In this document: positions 61,982-64,000 of the stretch, one piece after another
Layout: every line of letters starts with the position of its first letter
How positions within the stretch are numbered: position 1 is the first letter of the stretch
From: CAVSRC01 sp963732845
GTDB taxonomy: Bacteria; Pseudomonadota; Alphaproteobacteria; Rhizobiales; Kaistiaceae
Length of the DNA stretch: 64,000 nucleotides
Direction of reading: 5' to 3'
Assembly (NCBI GenBank): GCA_963732845.1
Contig: CAVTBE010000007.1
Coordinates: 124,001 to 188,000, forward strand
Position numbers and translations under genes: made by a program
Notes under the pieces: generated by a model
Databases searched by the model: none
Told to the model about the DNA's origin: nothing
Seen by the model: only the letters and a program-made list of their open reading frames with translations

Positions 61982-63727
61982 ATGTCTTCCAGCGGCGTCG
62001 GCGGGGAAACCCGCAAAGCGCATCTCATTGCGCTCATTACCTTCAGCATCTTCTTTGCCATGGCGTCTTCGACTGCAACGTTTGCGGCAGTCCAGCTCGT
62101 CGAGCTGAACCTCAACGCCGCGAAGCGGCAGTTCACGCCTGATTACCCCGTCAATTCGGTTTCGCAGGAATTCGGTATTCAGGGCCCCGGGGTCCTGACG
62201 ATCGAATACGTCACCGATCCGCGTACACCGGCCACCAATGGCGGCCTAGAGATCAAGGCAAAAGACGGTTCGTCCTTCTATCTCGGACGTGAGGTCTCCT
62301 ACCAGGAGACCCCGAAGCCGTGCCTCGAAACCTCGCGCTGCGTCCGCAAGCAAGTGATCATGGTTTCGGAGCCCTCCAAGCGGCTTGAGGCGAGCCTCAC
62401 CGCATGGTGGGTGCCGCAGGCGCTGCAGGTCTGGAACTACGGCGATCAGTTCGGCGCGAAACAGCAACTGAGCATCACCTTCGTCCCGTTCGATCAGGCG
62501 GTCGGCCAAGGCGGCGGCGCTCCGCCTGCCGTCGACATCAGCGGAACGTGGCGCGAAGGCGATGTCGGCCAGACCTGGACCTTCACGCCCAAGGGCAACG
62601 GACTCTACGACGCGGTTGAGAACGGCTTCGGCAATGCTCGCGGCACGGCCCGGGTGAGCGGCAACACGATCACGGTCGAGTTCACCAACACGACACCCTA
62701 TCGTGGCCAGACGAAGGGTGTGTGGACCGCCGAGGTCGATCCCACGGGAACGACGGCCGAAGCCGGGTACCTGATGGACAATGGCGAGTCCGGCTCCTTC
62801 ACCTGGACACGGCAAACTCCGTTGCCAGTTCCGCCGACGCCGCCCACGCAGCCGACGCAACCGGTCCAGCCGACACCGCCCGAGCCGGTCCCGCTGACGC
62901 CGGCCCAACTCGCCGCCTGGGAGGCGACCGCCGAGACCGTCGCCGGTGATATTGGCAAGCAGTTCACCTTTGATTGCCCCGCCGGTGGCACGCCCGCCGA
63001 CCATCTGTGGGGTACCGACATCTACACGACGGACTCACGCATCTGCGTCGCGGCGGTGCATGCGGGCATCATCACGTTCGCGGGGGGCGGGACGGTCACG
63101 ATCGAGATCCATCCCGATGTCGGCACCTACACCGGAAGCGCGCGCAACGGTGTCACCAGCCAAAGCTGGGGTCCGTATTCCGGCGGCAGCTACACCTTCG
63201 CTGGCGGAACGGCCGGCAAAGCCGCGCCAGCGCAACCGCCACCGCCCGCCGAACCGGTGAAACCTGTGCAACCGCCTCCACCACCGGCACAGCCTGTCCA
63301 GCCGGCCCAGCCCCCGCCACTACCACCGCCGGCCCAACCGGTTCAGCCGACACCTCCGCCGCAGCCAGAGCAGCCGGCCCAACCACCCACACTACCGGCT
63401 CCTTCCGCGCCGAAGGCGACAGCGGAGACGGCGATCTACCGCATCGTCGACTACGCTCCCGGGGGCAGGCGCGAGCACGTCTATCAACTTGACGTTGCCA
63501 ACTGCACGCTCGACGAGCCGGCGAGCATCGGCTCCGACGCCGAAATCACCGACACGACCTTTGCCACATGCCAGAAGAACAGCCGGTTGACCTTCGCCGT
63601 CACGCGCAAGGACAATTCGGTCACGCTCTATGACTGGGTGCTGACCAACTCCGGCGGCGTCGTGAACGGTGCCTATGTCGACAGCGCCGGCACCTGGGGA
63701 CCGTCCTTCGGCACTCGGGTCCGCTAG
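61982..63727 (+). CDS. Secreted proline-rich protein with an LCCL domain
   Basis: A 581-residue protein. A hydrophobic stretch near residues 15-35 (LIALITFSIFFAMASSTATF) is a signal peptide. Residues about 37-180 form a beta-rich domain, 185-280 a second (SGTWREGDVGQTWTFTPKGN), then a proline linker. Residues about 320-420 are an LCCL-like domain: FDCPAGGTPADHLWGTDIY, SRICVAAVHAGIITFAGG, GTYTGSARNGVTSQSWGPYS. A second Pro/Gln-rich linker (about 420-480) leads to a C-terminal domain with two cysteines (NCTLDEPAS and FATCQKN). LCCL domains are extracellular binding modules. Likely a cell-surface or secreted protein; role unknown. Confidence 0.8.
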   Translation: MSSSGVGGETRKAHLIALITFSIFFAMASSTATFAAVQLVELNLNAAKRQFTPDYPVNSVSQEFGIQGPGVLTIEYVTDPRTPATNGGLEIKAKDGSSFYLGREVSYQETPKPCLETSRCVRKQVIMVSEPSKRLEASLTAWWVPQALQVWNYGDQFGAKQQLSITFVPFDQAVGQGGGAPPAVDISGTWREGDVGQTWTFTPKGNGLYDAVENGFGNARGTARVSGNTITVEFTNTTPYRGQTKGVWTAEVDPTGTTAEAGYLMDNGESGSFTWTRQTPLPVPPTPPTQPTQPVQPTPPEPVPLTPAQLAAWEATAETVAGDIGKQFTFDCPAGGTPADHLWGTDIYTTDSRICVAAVHAGIITFAGGGTVTIEIHPDVGTYTGSARNGVTSQSWGPYSGGSYTFAGGTAGKAAPAQPPPPAEPVKPVQPPPPPAQPVQPAQPPPLPPPAQPVQPTPPPQPEQPAQPPTLPAPSAPKATAETAIYRIVDYAPGGRREHVYQLDVANCTLDEPASIGSDAEITDTTFATCQKNSRLTFAVTRKDNSVTLYDWVLTNSGGVVNGAYVDSAGTWGPSFGTRVR

Positions 63728-63761
63728 GCGGCGGCGCTCCGTCGGCTCCGCGACATGAGGC

Positions 63762-63793
63762 AAGCGGCGATCTGCGGATCGCCGCTTTCGCTT
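63762..63793. terminator. Rho-independent-like terminator
   Basis: AAGCGGCGATC (63762-63772), TGCG loop, GATCGCCGCTT (63777-63787), then TCGCTT. A perfect 11-bp stem between the convergent LCCL-protein and thiD genes; it probably serves both strands. Confidence 0.72.
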
Positions 63794-63827
63794 TGGTCCG
63801 CGACGTGACGCTACGGCAGGGCCGGCC

Positions 63828-64000
63828 TCACGCCTTCCACCACTGATGGAAGTGGTGGACCGGCCCCCTGCCCTTGCCGATGTCGAGGCCGTCGCCCGCG
63901 GCCAGCGCCGCGGTGAGATACTCCTTGGCGGCGATCACGGCGGCTTCCAGATGCCGCCCCTTGGCGAGCCCGGCGGCGATCGCCGAGGACAGCGTGCAGC
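63828..64000 (-). CDS. thiD: Phosphomethylpyrimidine kinase ThiD, C-terminal part (runs off the window)
   Basis: Only the last 56 residues are inside the window, from CTLSSAIAAGLAKGRHLEAA to the end. CTLSSAIAAGLAKG is the anion-hole block that closes the ThiD active site (normally preceded by GTG), and GPVHHFHQWW is the usual C-terminal end of ThiD. The enzyme phosphorylates hydroxymethylpyrimidine phosphate in thiamine synthesis. The start lies beyond base 64000. Confidence 0.88.
   Translation of the reverse strand, partial: CTLSSAIAAGLAKGRHLEAAVIAAKEYLTAALAAGDGLDIGKGRGPVHHFHQWWKA

Overview
The window is about 64 kb of GC-rich chromosome from an alphaproteobacterium, most likely a member of the Hyphomicrobiales (Rhizobiales). 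The evidence is a core block of trmJ, icd, alaS, recA, cckA, a FliO-like gene, dksA and the ycjX/ycjF pair; a giant apolipoprotein-like membrane protein that looks like the GPR growth-pole ring protein of polar-growing rhizobia; a single-cysteine DksA; and a full CtrA box. No transposase, integrase, CRISPR array, rRNA or tRNA gene was recognised.

Layout. 0-5.4 kb: end of trmJ, an HdeD-like membrane protein, a small monooxygenase-fold protein, a cysteine-rich secreted protein, icd, an aldo/keto reductase and a membrane-anchored phosphodiesterase. 5.4-9.5 kb: a lower-GC alpha/beta hydrolase, then two potassium-related genes (a frameshifted Kef-type antiporter and a cyclic-nucleotide-gated-type K+ channel). 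9.5-14.4 kb: alaS, a VOC protein, recA with a candidate SOS box, and a small conserved protein. 14.4-21.4 kb: accessory enzymes and transporters, including a beta-CASP nuclease with a LOG-family protein, and the pseudouridine catabolism pair psuK-psuG. 21.4-26.8 kb: an accessory island with two 99-bp direct repeats around a DUF3617 gene, a broken lower-GC type ISP restriction-modification gene, REP-like hairpins and a hicBA toxin-antitoxin pair. 26.9-37 kb: core genes (hyi-like, cckA, fliO-like, dksA, a HAD phosphatase, sixA-like, ycjX, ycjF, cupin). 37-44 kb: an MMPL transporter operon and a nickel module (nikR and nikMQO) with an exact NikR operator. 44-48.5 kb: a regulator, tandem GYD proteins, a methyltransferase and a lower-GC cassette (NTF2-like plus panE-like) bracketed by a partial duplication of the methyltransferase 3' end. 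48.5-51 kb: a ferredoxin reductase and its ferredoxin, a lone Hpt protein under a CtrA/GANTC promoter, and a conserved small protein. 51.2-56.6 kb: the GPR-like gene. 56.7-60 kb: four genes in a row with frameshifts. 60-64 kb: an SDR, an FAH-family hydrolase, a secreted LCCL-domain protein and the end of thiD.

How parts work together. CckA feeds the CtrA phosphorelay; the lone Hpt gene next to the GPR-like gene carries a CtrA box overlapping a GANTC methylation site, so cell-cycle control and polar growth appear linked here. NikR and NikMQO form a self-contained nickel-uptake module, although NikR has lost two residues expected to bind nickel. Eight genes carry single-base indels or, in one case, also an in-frame stop. 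Several sit in short homopolymers and restoring one base gives sensible proteins, so assembly error is a serious alternative to true pseudogenes.
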